Assembly (NCBI RefSeq): GCF_036511935.1
Contig: NZ_AP028878.1
Span: 2,914,001 to 2,978,000, forward strand
DNA length: 64,000 nucleotides
Reading direction: 5' to 3'
From: Marinobacter nanhaiticus D15-8W
Lineage (GTDB): Bacteria > Pseudomonadota > Gammaproteobacteria > Pseudomonadales > Oleiphilaceae
This document shows positions 1 to 8,805 of the stretch, in pieces. Numbering within the stretch: the stretch's first letter is position 1; every line of letters begins with the position of its first letter. The notes below the pieces were generated by a model that saw only the letters and a list, made by a program, of their open reading frames with translations, did not search any database and was not told the DNA's origin. Made by a program: the position numbers and the translations under genes.

Positions 1-585
1 GTACACCGGTCCGAGGATACGGCCAGCTTCCGGCGACAAGGCAGCTACGGTGGACTCATCCTCCACGGTCAGCTCTTCCAGCCAGAGATAGTCGCGCTTG
101 TTACCCCGGGTGATCGTATACATAAGCACCAGTTGCAGCTGTTCGCGATCATCCCGATACGAATACGCCGCATAAGACTGGTCATCGTCCCGGCCATAGA
201 GTTTGGATTCGTCGAAGATGGCATTGGCCCATACGTTACTACGGCCACAGTCGCGTCCTGAGCAGTTGAACAGCGTGCGGCTCTCGCGACGAGCCAGGGC
301 CTCCCGGTAGAACTCGCTTACACGCTCCAGGGAGGATTCCGGGTCGATGCGCATCAGCCGCCCGGTGCCTTTCACGTTCAGACGCACCTGATTGTCCGCG
401 CGTATCTCGTCATTTACCTCGCGCACGGGACTCAGGAGGACACGATGGCTTGCGCTATCGATCTTCACGCGCTTTTCCACCGTTGCCATTGGAAACGCCG
501 GCAACTCTTCTGCTGCTGACGCCAAAGGCAACACAATGGCACCAGCCGCGGCCAGCGCTAATAGCACCTGTTTAAACATCTTCAT
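1..585 (-). CDS. DUF4892-family secreted protein (3' end beyond window)
   Basis: The start codon at 585 overlaps the stop of the upstream hydrolase gene as ATGA, so the two are probably co-translated. The first 195 residues are visible and run off the window edge. Residues 1-24 form a clear signal peptide (MKMFKQ, then a Leu/Ala-rich core ending ASA before AEE), so the product is exported. The mature part carries the Cys pair in NCSGRDCGRSN followed by an aromatic/charged stretch, which I associate with DUF4892 proteins, some of which have a C-terminal OmpA-like domain. That part is not visible. Family membership is from memory of the motif and the function is unknown. Confidence 0.72.
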   Translation of the reverse strand, partial: MKMFKQVLLALAAAGAIVLPLASAAEELPAFPMATVEKRVKIDSASHRVLLSPVREVNDEIRADNQVRLNVKGTGRLMRIDPESSLERVSEFYREALARRESRTLFNCSGRDCGRSNVWANAIFDESKLYGRDDDQSYAAYSYRDDREQLQLVLMYTITRGNKRDYLWLEELTVEDESTVAALSPEAGRILGPVY

Positions 586-1484
586 GACGGGTCCAGGAAC
601 TCTCGGATGGCCTCGATAACCGGGTCAACGTTTCCGTCGAGGTGGCAGTGATGGGAACCCGGGACAACGACCTCCCTGAAATCAGGAATAAGGCGGGACC
701 GGCCTCGCCAGCTTTCGCGGCCGCCCAGCAGCCCGTCTTCCGCTCTCAGGAAAAGCGTCGGCGATTCGATGGCCTTCAGGAAACCCTCGACCTGGGCCTC
801 ATCGAAGCGCGACAGCGAGGGATAGCGCAGTCGAGCGTCGGTACGCCATTGATAGCCGCCCTCCACTTCACGCAGGTTACGCGGCACCAGCAAGTGCGCA
901 GCCTCGGATGATAGCGGGCTCAATCCGCCGGCGCGAATCTTCGCGGCGTCTTCCACGGCACCATAGGTCATGGGCGCCCCCGAGCCCCGCAAACGCTTGG
1001 TGATCCCCTTACGCAACTGCGCGGCGGACTTCTCCGGCGGTAGCGTAAGCGGCCCAAGACTGTCGATCATGACCAGGCGCCCGACGCGGTCGGGGAAACT
1101 CGCCGCATACATGGCACCAACGATGCCACCCAGCGAATGACCGACGATATGCACGGGCCCCTCGAAATAACGGTCGATCAGATCGGCAATATCCGCAACG
1201 TAGTCCACCAACACATAGTCCTGGCCCGGCGGACGGTGCTCAGAGTGGCCATGACCGGGAAAGTCGATGCAGTGCATCGGGGCCAATTGTGCGAGCGCCG
1301 GTGCAATCCGGGTGAAGGTCGCCGCATTGTCCAGCCAGCCGTGCAGGCCAATGATAGGTATGGCCGTATCAGGCGTGTCGGGCGCCGACCAGCTCAAGCC
1401 CCGCAGCACCAAATGGCGAAGCGGCCATTCCGTGTCAGCATGGGCTTTGTCCATGTGCGCCTTGTCAGTACGTGCGGACGCCAT
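582..1484 (-). CDS. alpha/beta-fold serine hydrolase
   Basis: A 300-residue alpha/beta hydrolase. An HGW oxyanion-loop motif lies at about residues 48-50, the nucleophile elbow GHSLGG has Ser117, and the catalytic His lies in GSHHCHLD near residue 280. The fold resembles SERHL-type or epoxide-hydrolase-like enzymes; the substrate cannot be deduced. An upstream ATG at 1526 is open, but the ATG at 1484 has AAGGAG six bases ahead and is preferred. No signal peptide is seen, so it is probably cytoplasmic. It ends with an ATGA overlap into the DUF4892 gene and follows pilZ in the same direction. Confidence 0.85.
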   Translation of the reverse strand: MASARTDKAHMDKAHADTEWPLRHLVLRGLSWSAPDTPDTAIPIIGLHGWLDNAATFTRIAPALAQLAPMHCIDFPGHGHSEHRPPGQDYVLVDYVADIADLIDRYFEGPVHIVGHSLGGIVGAMYAASFPDRVGRLVMIDSLGPLTLPPEKSAAQLRKGITKRLRGSGAPMTYGAVEDAAKIRAGGLSPLSSEAAHLLVPRNLREVEGGYQWRTDARLRYPSLSRFDEAQVEGFLKAIESPTLFLRAEDGLLGGRESWRGRSRLIPDFREVVVPGSHHCHLDGNVDPVIEAIREFLDPS

Positions 1485-1544
1485 CCGGCGCTCCTTGCCG
1501 GTTGTGACTGAAACCTTGGTATTCATGGTCGGTAACCGGTCCGG

Positions 1545-1895
1545 TTACATGGTATGGGTAGGACGGTCGGAACCCAGCGCGCCGGCCAGGTAGGCCTCGA
1601 TCTTGTTCTTGGCGGTTTCATCGTCGCCGGTGAACTGCACGCCAATGCCCGCCGCCCTGTTACCCTGGGCGCCCTTGGGGGTAATCCAGACAACCTTGCC
1701 GGCCACCGGGATTTTCTCCGGCTCATCCATCAGGTTGAGTAGCAGGAAGACCTCGTCGCCCAGCTGGTACTGTTTCTGGGTCGGGATGAACAGACCACCG
1801 TCCTTGATGAACGGCATGTAGGCCGCGTAGAGAACTGCCTTATCCTTGATCGTCAGTGTAAGAATACCGCTGCGCGCGCCAAAACCTGGACCCAT
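1545..1895 (-). CDS. pilZ: type IV pilus protein PilZ (PilZ domain)
   Basis: A 116-residue single-domain PilZ protein, close to the length of Pseudomonas PilZ. It starts with ILTLTIKDKAVLYAAYMPF and contains the beta-barrel region with FIPTQKQYQLGDEV, VWITPKG and GIGVQF. As in the type IV pilus PilZ, the usual N-terminal RxxxR c-di-GMP signature is not evident. In Pseudomonas and Xanthomonas this protein supports pilus biogenesis by contacting PilB and the FimX pathway. The order holB then pilZ matches Pseudomonas, which supports the assignment. It lies 156 bases after holB in the same direction. Confidence 0.9.
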   Translation of the reverse strand: MGPGFGARSGILTLTIKDKAVLYAAYMPFIKDGGLFIPTQKQYQLGDEVFLLLNLMDEPEKIPVAGKVVWITPKGAQGNRAAGIGVQFTGDDETAKNKIEAYLAGALGSDRPTHTM

Positions 1896-2051
1896 AGTGT
1901 CTTCCTTCCGTTAAAACCGGTCGTCAGCCTGGGTATCGAGTGGCTTGTCCCGGCTAACATAATTGTCATTAATCTTAGCAGCCCGGAGCCTCATGACACA
2001 GCCCCGAGGCCAAGCCGTTCCTGAACCGCCCGGCACCTAAAAACCTTTCAC

Positions 2052-3071
2052 TCAGCCGGCCCTTTTCTTCCTGGGCATAAACGAGAGCCATTCGAACAGC
2101 AACCGTTCGACCTCAAGCTCGGGGTTTACGTTATAGGCGAGGCCAGATCGGGCTTCGGCAATATGGCCGAGCAGAGCGTGAACGCGATGTGGTGGGTTGT
2201 GGCCGGCCAGGTAGCCGAGGATATCGGCGACCTCGGGATCTGCTGCTTCCGCCCCTACACCGAGTCGCGCGAGGTCCGCCCCCCAACGCTCCATCAGGCT
2301 GAGCGCGTTTTCCAGACCCAGCTTCACAAAGGGTTTGGCGGCTTCTTCCGGGGCCAGTCGGGATTTGAGGAACTGGCGAAAACTGTCCAGGCAGGCATCC
2401 ACATTCTCGACAAACCCCTGTTCGATATACTCCCGGGCGAGCAATGGCGCGCCGCTGGCCAACCGCAGCGCGCGTGCCTGCACTCCAGCGTCCGCCTCGC
2501 CGCCTTCTTCCCGCGCGGCCAAATGTGACGAGAGCCACTGTTGCGCGGTCTCCGTATCGGGTGCTGGTAACAGGACGGACTGACAACGGGAACGGATCGT
2601 CGGCAACAGCGGCTTGCCGGACTGCTGCAGCAAGATCAACGTCACGTCCGGGTTGGGCTCTTCCAGGGTCTTGAGCAGGGCGTTGGCGGAGTTGATATTC
2701 AGCTTGTCGGCGCTGTCCAGAATGATCACCTTGTGGTGGGCCACTTGTGGCGACGCCACGGCGAATTCGCCCAGCGCCCTCACCTGGTCCACCTTGATCA
2801 CCTTGGAATCCTCCGGCCGATACGTCCGGACATCCGGGTGGGACCCGGCAGCAATCAACTCGCACTGCTTGCAATGGCCGCAAGGCTCCACCGCTCCATG
2901 AGCCCCATCACAGACGAGCCGTTTCGCCAGGTAACCGGCGAAGAGTGTCTTACCGATGCCGTTGCGTCCCTCGAACAACAACGCATGCGGCAGACGCCCA
3001 AGATTCCAGCGCTCGATAAGACGCGACCATTGGGTCTTCAGCCAGGGTAGTTCGTCAACGCGTTCGATCAA
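2052..3071 (-). CDS. holB: DNA polymerase III delta' subunit
   Basis: A 339-residue clamp-loader subunit. It has a GRNGIGKT P-loop at about residues 35-42, a Zn-binding cluster (CDGAHGAVEPCGHCKQC) around residues 54-72, VIILDSADKLN in the Walker B position, LLKTLEEP, and a SRC motif. In the replisome delta' works with delta and DnaX to open the beta clamp. The likely start is a TTG at 3071 with GAGG six bases upstream. In Pseudomonas tmk precedes holB, but here the upstream gene is a transglutaminase, so the neighbourhood is rearranged on that side. Confidence 0.95.
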   Translation of the reverse strand: MIERVDELPWLKTQWSRLIERWNLGRLPHALLFEGRNGIGKTLFAGYLAKRLVCDGAHGAVEPCGHCKQCELIAAGSHPDVRTYRPEDSKVIKVDQVRALGEFAVASPQVAHHKVIILDSADKLNINSANALLKTLEEPNPDVTLILLQQSGKPLLPTIRSRCQSVLLPAPDTETAQQWLSSHLAAREEGGEADAGVQARALRLASGAPLLAREYIEQGFVENVDACLDSFRQFLKSRLAPEEAAKPFVKLGLENALSLMERWGADLARLGVGAEAADPEVADILGYLAGHNPPHRVHALLGHIAEARSGLAYNVNPELEVERLLFEWLSFMPRKKRAG

Positions 3072-3125
3072 GTCAGCCTCGAAATGGGGGTGGTCGTACC
3101 GGGATTTGCCGAATGCAGAGCGCGC

Positions 3126-5129
3126 TCAGGATGAGCGCCTGAGCTGCCGCAGTAAACCGCGCAGGCGTCTGTGGTCGTCCCGGCTCAAAGAACCCGAGCC
3201 ATAATAGTGATTGTTAATCGCCCGCGCAAAAGCCTCGTGCCGACGCGCGTGCACCGGCTCCTGCTGCGCGGCCCGTGACGCCAAGGATGATGGGGTATCA
3301 GCCGTTTCTGCGAGAATACCTCGTTTGAGCAACAAGCGTTGCCACTCTCCCATCAGCCTAAGCGCCGGGACCCTGGGTTTACGACTGCGGTGACGCCAAC
3401 CGGTCCAGAGGCCAGCGACCACCAATGCGGCTCCGAGCACGCCAGCCGAAATGTAGCCCAGGTCGCGCATGGAGAGATTGCCCGGCAGCTTGGACATCAG
3501 GTTCATCTGTGTCTGACCCTGGTAACCCACAACCCAGCGCTGCCATTCGTAGTTGATCTGATCCATCTGCAACGACAGCCATTGAACGACGGCAACATCG
3601 CCATATTTCTGTGCAGACGCCCATTCATTCTCAAGGAACGAGCCTTCTTCAGCGACAGCCTGCCGGAGACCGGACTCGATTCGATCCGGCGAGATCGCCG
3701 CCGTGGGATCCACGCGTAACCAGCCCGTACCGGGAATCCAGGCCTCTACCCAGGCGTGTGCGTCATACTGCCGGACGATCAGGTACTCGTCGTCGGCGCC
3801 CGGACTCCCACCCTGGTAACCCACGATAACCCGGGCAGGGATACCCGCCGACCGCAGGAGAAACGCAGTTGCACTGGCGTAGTGGGCACAGAAGCCGCGC
3901 TGGACGTCGAACAGGAGGGTATCGACAGCATCTTGCGGCATTTCCGGCGGGCGCAACGTATAGAAGTAAGGCTGTTGACGAAAACGCGTCAGCAGGGACT
4001 GGACCAAAGCCAGATCCGAGTTGGTCTGCTGGTCCAGCGCTTCCGCAAGCGCCCTTGCCCTGGGATTCCCCTCCGCCGGAAGATGAAGGTAACGTTGCCG
4101 ATCCTGAGGACTGAGAAACGCCGATTCCCTTTTGTCTTCGGTCAAGGCCATGCGATAGCGAACCGAGGTGTCAGCCGGCCGACGGAAACGGAACGTACCG
4201 GCCGCCGTCTCCTCGACATTGTCGGAAATGGCTTCGGACCCGTCGAGGGCAAAGGCCCAGGGCTGGTAGGTCGGCTCCAGCAGGACATCGTATTCCCCGG
4301 ACTGCAAAGGTCCAACGCCACCATCGGACTGAACCCGCCCCGTGCGTCGGCGAGCGTCGATCTGCCATTGTTCCCAGCGCCCGTTGACGAACCGGTCCAG
4401 GATCAACCCTCGCCAATAGCGATCGCGGTGCGGGGGGATTTCCCCACCGAAAGTCACCCGGAAAGCCCGCTCGCTGCTTTGCGCCAGGTTGGAGATCGAA
4501 CCGGGGTCCATCTGGTCGGAGATGCCCGTCTTTGCCTGGCCGGAAACCAGCGGCACGCTCCACAGCGGCGACATGCGCGGGAAGAAGATAAACAGAAGGA
4601 TGACTACCGGAAGCGTCTTGAGCATGAGTCCGCCCAGGCGCTTCCATCCAGCCGCCATGACATTCGGCGCGTCCGGTGCGTTCAGGATCTGCAGGCCGAT
4701 CAGTAGGATAAAGATCGCCGCCAGGTTCAGCAGCGTCCAGACGATCCCCTGCTGGAACAGGAAATTGACGGCTGCGAGATAGCACAGAATAAAGAAGAGC
4801 ACATAGAAATCCCGGGAGGTCCGGGTTTCCAGCCACTTCAATCCGACCGCGAGAACGAAGAACGAGGCAGCCGTCTCAACAGTGAATCGACCCTGCACGG
4901 TGAGCACATAGACCGCGATCAGCCCCAACATGATCAGCGTCCCTACCAACCGGCCGGGTAACGCAGCTCGCCCGGTTTGCGCCAGCCAGCGCCAGGTCGC
5001 AAGCGCCAGGCACGCGGCAATCAGCCACCAGGGCAGACGGTCCCATTGCGGAACGAGCAACAAGGCAAAACTGACGAGCAGCCATACAATTGCTTTGGAA
5101 GGCAGGTCCGGGGCTTTCGCTGCGTCCAT
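3126..5129 (-). CDS. tgpA: TgpA-like membrane transglutaminase (DUF3488/DUF4129)
   Basis: A 667-residue inner-membrane protein. About six hydrophobic segments occupy residues 15-190 (DUF3488). A periplasmic transglutaminase core follows, with Cys414 in RGFCAHYA, His458 in DAHAWVE and Asp474 in RVDPTAA, forming the expected Cys-His-Asp triad. One further membrane segment lies near 555-575, then a cytoplasmic DUF4129 tail. It resembles Pseudomonas aeruginosa TgpA, a periplasmic transglutaminase reported as essential there; the natural substrate is unknown. Its ATG shares one base with the stop of the DUF58 gene. A MoxR ATPase often accompanies this pair but is absent here. Confidence 0.92.
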   Translation of the reverse strand: MDAAKAPDLPSKAIVWLLVSFALLLVPQWDRLPWWLIAACLALATWRWLAQTGRAALPGRLVGTLIMLGLIAVYVLTVQGRFTVETAASFFVLAVGLKWLETRTSRDFYVLFFILCYLAAVNFLFQQGIVWTLLNLAAIFILLIGLQILNAPDAPNVMAAGWKRLGGLMLKTLPVVILLFIFFPRMSPLWSVPLVSGQAKTGISDQMDPGSISNLAQSSERAFRVTFGGEIPPHRDRYWRGLILDRFVNGRWEQWQIDARRRTGRVQSDGGVGPLQSGEYDVLLEPTYQPWAFALDGSEAISDNVEETAAGTFRFRRPADTSVRYRMALTEDKRESAFLSPQDRQRYLHLPAEGNPRARALAEALDQQTNSDLALVQSLLTRFRQQPYFYTLRPPEMPQDAVDTLLFDVQRGFCAHYASATAFLLRSAGIPARVIVGYQGGSPGADDEYLIVRQYDAHAWVEAWIPGTGWLRVDPTAAISPDRIESGLRQAVAEEGSFLENEWASAQKYGDVAVVQWLSLQMDQINYEWQRWVVGYQGQTQMNLMSKLPGNLSMRDLGYISAGVLGAALVVAGLWTGWRHRSRKPRVPALRLMGEWQRLLLKRGILAETADTPSSLASRAAQQEPVHARRHEAFARAINNHYYGSGSLSRDDHRRLRGLLRQLRRSS

Positions 5130-6187
5130 CAGGAGGCCCTCGCGTATACGGACTCTCCACCCGCCGCAGCGGCGACACCAGCCTCTGCGACGTGCTTCTC
5201 AAAACCACAAAGCCCCAAGGCACGCAGGCAGCGGCTCCGGTGAGCGCTTCCCTGATCCGGCTCGATGGTAAGCCCGGGGATTCTCAGGCCAAAAACCTGA
5301 CCAGCGCGTGAGCGGGACTCCACCAGGGCAGCCAGGTAACTCAGGCGCAGTTCCCGGTCAGCACCAGGGAATTGATTGAAGTCGAGCCAGACAGGCTCGC
5401 CGCTCTCGCCCTCCCAATCGGCAATCGTCATCTCCCCCGTGCGGGCAAAGCGTTTCCAAAGTACCCGCTGGCTCAAGTCTCCCTGGCGCCAGGGTCTCAA
5501 ATCGGCGTGGGACAGATCGTCGGACTTACGAGGCTGGCTGGCCTGGACGCCCTCTTCCTCACCACCGGTTTCATAGGGCGGCGTTACTGGCCTGGGGTAA
5601 CAGACGCCGGTCGAACCCGGGCGCATCCAGGACCAGGCCTTCAGCAAGCCGAACGGAAAACGTGTTTCAACCTGAATGCGCCCCGCAGGGACTGGCCCCC
5701 GCTGTCGGGCGGGTACTGGCAGTTCGAATTCACCTATTTCGCCGGGTACTACATTGATGCGGCGGGTTTCACCCTCGGGGCTAATGAACTGGATGCCGAA
5801 GGCGTCTTTCTCGGCAGTTGCGCGAATGCGGAAGGTCAGGTGATCCCCGGGGAACCCCTCGCCGGCAGACACGAGACTGAGTCTCAAGCCTGCCAGATTC
5901 CGGTGGGTTTGATGCATGGCCGCCACGAACAAAGCACCAAGCATAAAGGTCAGGAGATAAATAAGGCTGTTCTGGTAGTTAATGCCGGTCATCAACATGA
6001 CCAGCAATAACAGGCCAAAGACCAGGCCGGCACCGGAGGGCAGAATGAAGATGTTTTTCTGGGTGAACTGCTGCTCGTCGGATAAAGGTATCCGGCGATC
6101 AACCCATCCACGCCAACGCCGCCGAATATTGCCTTCATTAGGCGTTCTTCGACGCTCTTTCCGATCGAAACCCTGAGACCTGATCAC
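5129..6187 (-). CDS. DUF58 domain protein, partner of TgpA
   Basis: A DUF58 (vWA-like) protein. Two adjacent hydrophobic segments (IFILPSGAGLVFGLLLLVMLMTG and the YLLTFMLGALFVAAM region) come near the N-terminus, followed by a beta-rich region and the DUF58 signature with LRPWRQGDLSQRVLWKRFAR. The frame is open to 6361, but that part overlaps the start of the divergent gene at 6348 and does not look like protein. A GTG at 6187 with a weak GGTGA is one plausible start; an ATG at 6307 is another. Translation is coupled to tgpA. The role is unknown; the family commonly works with MoxR ATPases and transglutaminase-like proteins. Confidence 0.8.
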   Translation of the reverse strand: MIRSQGFDRKERRRTPNEGNIRRRWRGWVDRRIPLSDEQQFTQKNIFILPSGAGLVFGLLLLVMLMTGINYQNSLIYLLTFMLGALFVAAMHQTHRNLAGLRLSLVSAGEGFPGDHLTFRIRATAEKDAFGIQFISPEGETRRINVVPGEIGEFELPVPARQRGPVPAGRIQVETRFPFGLLKAWSWMRPGSTGVCYPRPVTPPYETGGEEEGVQASQPRKSDDLSHADLRPWRQGDLSQRVLWKRFARTGEMTIADWEGESGEPVWLDFNQFPGADRELRLSYLAALVESRSRAGQVFGLRIPGLTIEPDQGSAHRSRCLRALGLCGFEKHVAEAGVAAAAGGESVYARAS

Positions 6188-6347
6188 ATTTTCACCACAA
6201 ACCGCTTGAAATGTGTGAAACCGATCGAAATACTTTATCAGAGGTCGATCTGTTTCTCTGTTATGAAACGCGTCTAATTGTCGCCACTGGCGCAAAGCGA
6301 TCTCTGACATACACCCGTCCAGAAGTTCCCAAACGCAGGAGCTCACC

Positions 6348-6962
6348 ATGCGTACCCGCAAACTGGTTGCCGCCGCAATCGCATCGTCTATTGCCCTGCC
6401 AGCCTGGGCCGGAGTTGAGACGTTGACCTCCGACGAGATGGTCGATACCTATATCGAGGATTCTGCCATCATCGTCGTCCCGCGGGCCCAACGGAAATCC
6501 GAGGAAGAGCGGCAGCGCATCATACGCTCGCTGACCATTTCTCCGGGTGAGCCGGTTATCGAGGAATCGGAGGAGGAGGCCTATGCCAACATCCTCCGCA
6601 AAACACGGTACGAAGACCAGAACGAGGCACTGCAGGAAGCAGAAGACGAGTTCATTCGCCGGGCGCTGCTGCAGCCAATCGAAGAAGCAGGCCGGGCCCA
6701 GCCCGTCGCCAACCTGACACCGAACATTCCACCGGTTATCTATGGCCAGCAGATGGAAATTCCGGATGAGCCTTTCACCCAAAGCTTCCTCAACGACCAG
6801 TTGGGTATCGGCTTCGATGGTCAGAGTGTGAATTTCTCGATTGGCAATCCACCGGGTATCGATCAGATACAGATTCCGCAGGGGATTAACGAAGGGCCTG
6901 TCCAGCTGACGCCACGGCCCGGCGGTGGGTTTGATCTTTCGATCGACGTGCCAGACAGGTAA
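6348..6962 (+). CDS. exported protein of unknown function
   Basis: A 204-residue protein with AGGAG five bases before the ATG. Residues 1-21 are a signal peptide (MRTRKLVAAAIASS, cleavage after AWA). The mature part is acidic, with a predicted helical charged middle (residues 50-115) and a Pro/Gly-rich C-terminus (NPPGIDQIQIPQG, RPGGGFDL). I do not recognise the family. It is divergent from the DUF58 gene and faces the FilA-like gene, with a strong terminator between them. A structural or surface role alongside the FilA-like protein is only a guess. Confidence 0.75.
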   Translation: MRTRKLVAAAIASSIALPAWAGVETLTSDEMVDTYIEDSAIIVVPRAQRKSEEERQRIIRSLTISPGEPVIEESEEEAYANILRKTRYEDQNEALQEAEDEFIRRALLQPIEEAGRAQPVANLTPNIPPVIYGQQMEIPDEPFTQSFLNDQLGIGFDGQSVNFSIGNPPGIDQIQIPQGINEGPVQLTPRPGGGFDLSIDVPDR

Positions 6963-6978
6963 CCACAGAGCGCAATTC

Positions 6979-7008
6979 AAAAAGCCAGTCAGTCGACTGG
7001 CTTTTTTG
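6979..7008 (+). terminator. rho-independent terminator of the 6348 gene
   Basis: GCCAGTC / GACTGGC stem with a four-base AGTC loop, preceded by A residues and followed by TTTTTT. It lies about 20 bases past the stop of the exported protein gene. Confidence 0.9.
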
Positions 7009-7040
7009 TTTCTGCGGACAATCGATCAGCTTGCTTCCCG

Positions 7041-7070
7041 AAAACAAAAACGCCCCGCTATGCGGGGCGT
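7041..7070 (-). terminator. rho-independent terminator of the FilA-like gene
   Basis: On the minus strand ACGCCCCGC-ATA-GCGGGGCGT is followed by TTTTTGTTTT. It lies about 25 bases past the stop of the FilA-like gene. Together with the plus-strand terminator just to the left it insulates two converging genes. Confidence 0.9.
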
Positions 7071-7094
7071 GATCGCTAAGAAAGCTCGGCCCGA

Positions 7095-7946
7095 TTACTC
7101 GTGACCGTAAACCTTCATGTTGGTCTGGGTGATCGCCAGGTTGTCCAACTGGATCGTACCGATAGAAGAACCACCGATTTCGGTTGCAGCTACGTTGATA
7201 TCGGTTACGAACTGAGGCACTTCGATTTGCAGCGCATCGCCGTTTGCAGAGCCAGTTCCAGTCGCTTTGCTGATGGTGATCTGTGCTGCAGCAAACATGC
7301 CTGCAGGAGTTAGACCACCACCTGCGGCTGATTCCTCGAAGAAGTTAGCCCCCATGACCTGCATGCCGCGGATGTTAACACCCAGGAAGTCGATATCCAT
7401 ATCCATGTTAGTGATGTTGAAAGAAACATCAGTGATCAGATGATCAGTTTCGGTGTCAACACGGATATCCAGCTGAGCCAGGTTACCGACGATGCCAATG
7501 TTGCTAGCCAGCAGCGTGGAGTTGGAGTCGGTTGCGTCAGCAGCAGAGACACCTTGCGCACGCAGAGAGGCAGACTCGATACCGACCGCAAAGTCGATGG
7601 GCACCTGACCGTTAACATTACCAACGTGGATGACGGCGTCGCCGTCGGCTTCTACGTCGATATCGATCTTGAGGTCATCCAGAAGACCGTCAACGCCAGT
7701 CACGTTGCCATCTGCGTCAGTGACAACGTTACCGCCACCGATATGGATGCCGGATACGGCGAAGCTACCTTCGTCCACGTAGCGGAACTCGCCCACGTCA
7801 ACCTTGGTTTCCAGCTCGATGGTCACACCCGCCTGACCAGTCACGTTGCCCATGGCACCGTCGTCAAGGGCTTTCAGCTCTGCCTGGGCAGCGAACGGAG
7901 CAGCCGCGATTGCGGATGCGAGTGCAAGTTTCTTCAGGCCTTTCAT
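7095..7946 (-). CDS. FilA-like (DUF6160) exported protein
   Basis: A 283-residue protein with a strong AGGAGA ribosome site. Its signal peptide (MKGLKKLALASAIAAA, cleavage after AQA at about 22) is followed by ELKALDDGAMGNVTGQAGVTIE. That start, with the later alternating beta pattern and many Asp, Val and Ile residues, I associate with the DUF6160 family, sometimes annotated as putative pilus assembly protein FilA. Long beta-rich repeats (ITNMDMDIDFLGVNIRGMQVMG) suggest an extracellular or outer-membrane beta structure. It stands alone, without other fil genes nearby, so a pilus role is unproven. The 176-base upstream gap must hold its promoter. Confidence 0.75.
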   Translation of the reverse strand: MKGLKKLALASAIAAAPFAAQAELKALDDGAMGNVTGQAGVTIELETKVDVGEFRYVDEGSFAVSGIHIGGGNVVTDADGNVTGVDGLLDDLKIDIDVEADGDAVIHVGNVNGQVPIDFAVGIESASLRAQGVSAADATDSNSTLLASNIGIVGNLAQLDIRVDTETDHLITDVSFNITNMDMDIDFLGVNIRGMQVMGANFFEESAAGGGLTPAGMFAAAQITISKATGTGSANGDALQIEVPQFVTDINVAATEIGGSSIGTIQLDNLAITQTNMKVYGHE

Positions 7947-8122
7947 AGTGTTCTCCTAAACGGAAAATTGTTGTTGTTCCAATGCGGTCTGTATTGTTTT
8001 GTTACCGCACGATTCAAAGCGTAGTTCGATCAGGTCGATGGTTCCGTGACCACATTCACAGTCCCAATAATCACATTGTCCAACAACCTTAGTAACCTGA
8101 GATAACTATCCTCCAACACCGT

Positions 8123-8698
8123 CTATTCTGCAGGCGCTTCGCTGCGCTCGCCGTCCTTGTTCCTGAAATTGAAGATAGAGGGTTCGGATTCCACCGTTAC
8201 CGGTTCGCCAAAAACGGTCTTACCTTCCTGCACGGTATAAGGCGTTAACTGCGCCAGAGTCGGACCAAAGATGTGTTCCATTTCGGCGACCAGCACATAT
8301 TCCGCTCGCGCCTCCTTATTTGGGTTCCCGGCGACATACACAAGACAGGTAGCGCCCACGTTGCCCTTACCCACGAGTACACGGAGACTTCGACGCATAA
8401 CTTCCAAAGCGACGTTAGGCGGCATCTGTTCGATCTTATCGATCCTGATCAGGCGGATCTCACCGCCCCGGTCAGCCACGACCGCGAAGGCCTTGACCGC
8501 TTCGCCGTCAGCCAGACGTAATGAAGCGTTTTCCATTGCCCGCTTGTACATTTTCGCGAACTGCTCCTGGGCAAACTGCTTGATCTCAGCTTCGCTCAGT
8601 TCGCTCTTTGGCTGTTGGGAAAACACCTGGCTTGAGCAAATAGAAAGCATGAGAAGAAGAAACAATCGGATAAGGAAAAGCTTTGGGATGACTCGCAT
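8123..8698 (-). CDS. exported protein of unknown function
   Basis: A 191-residue protein. Residues 1-27 form a signal peptide with a very hydrophobic core (LFLIRLFLLLMLSICSSQVFS). The remainder is mixed alpha/beta with a single Cys (GATCLVYVAGNPN) and a conserved-looking SIFNFRNKDGE tail. No catalytic motif or named domain is recognised. It is divergent from pabB and tandem with the FilA-like gene 176 bases downstream, but a separate transcript is likely since that gene has its own promoter-sized gap. Confidence 0.65.
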   Translation of the reverse strand: MRVIPKLFLIRLFLLLMLSICSSQVFSQQPKSELSEAEIKQFAQEQFAKMYKRAMENASLRLADGEAVKAFAVVADRGGEIRLIRIDKIEQMPPNVALEVMRRSLRVLVGKGNVGATCLVYVAGNPNKEARAEYVLVAEMEHIFGPTLAQLTPYTVQEGKTVFGEPVTVESEPSIFNFRNKDGERSEAPAE

Positions 8699-8805
8699 GC
8701 CGTACTCCTTGCGATTTCTTTTTATAGGGTGTTGATCTGCGAAGCCCTCTGCGTTTGCGGTATCATGCTTGGCCGCACTATTTACACAGGCTTCACAGGT
8801 TCAGC

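Noticed and set aside
3756..4706. 316-codon open frame on the plus strand inside tgpA
   Set aside because: Antisense to a clearly recognised TgpA with an intact triad; Arg/Pro-rich composition is typical of a high-GC shadow frame and there is no ribosome site.
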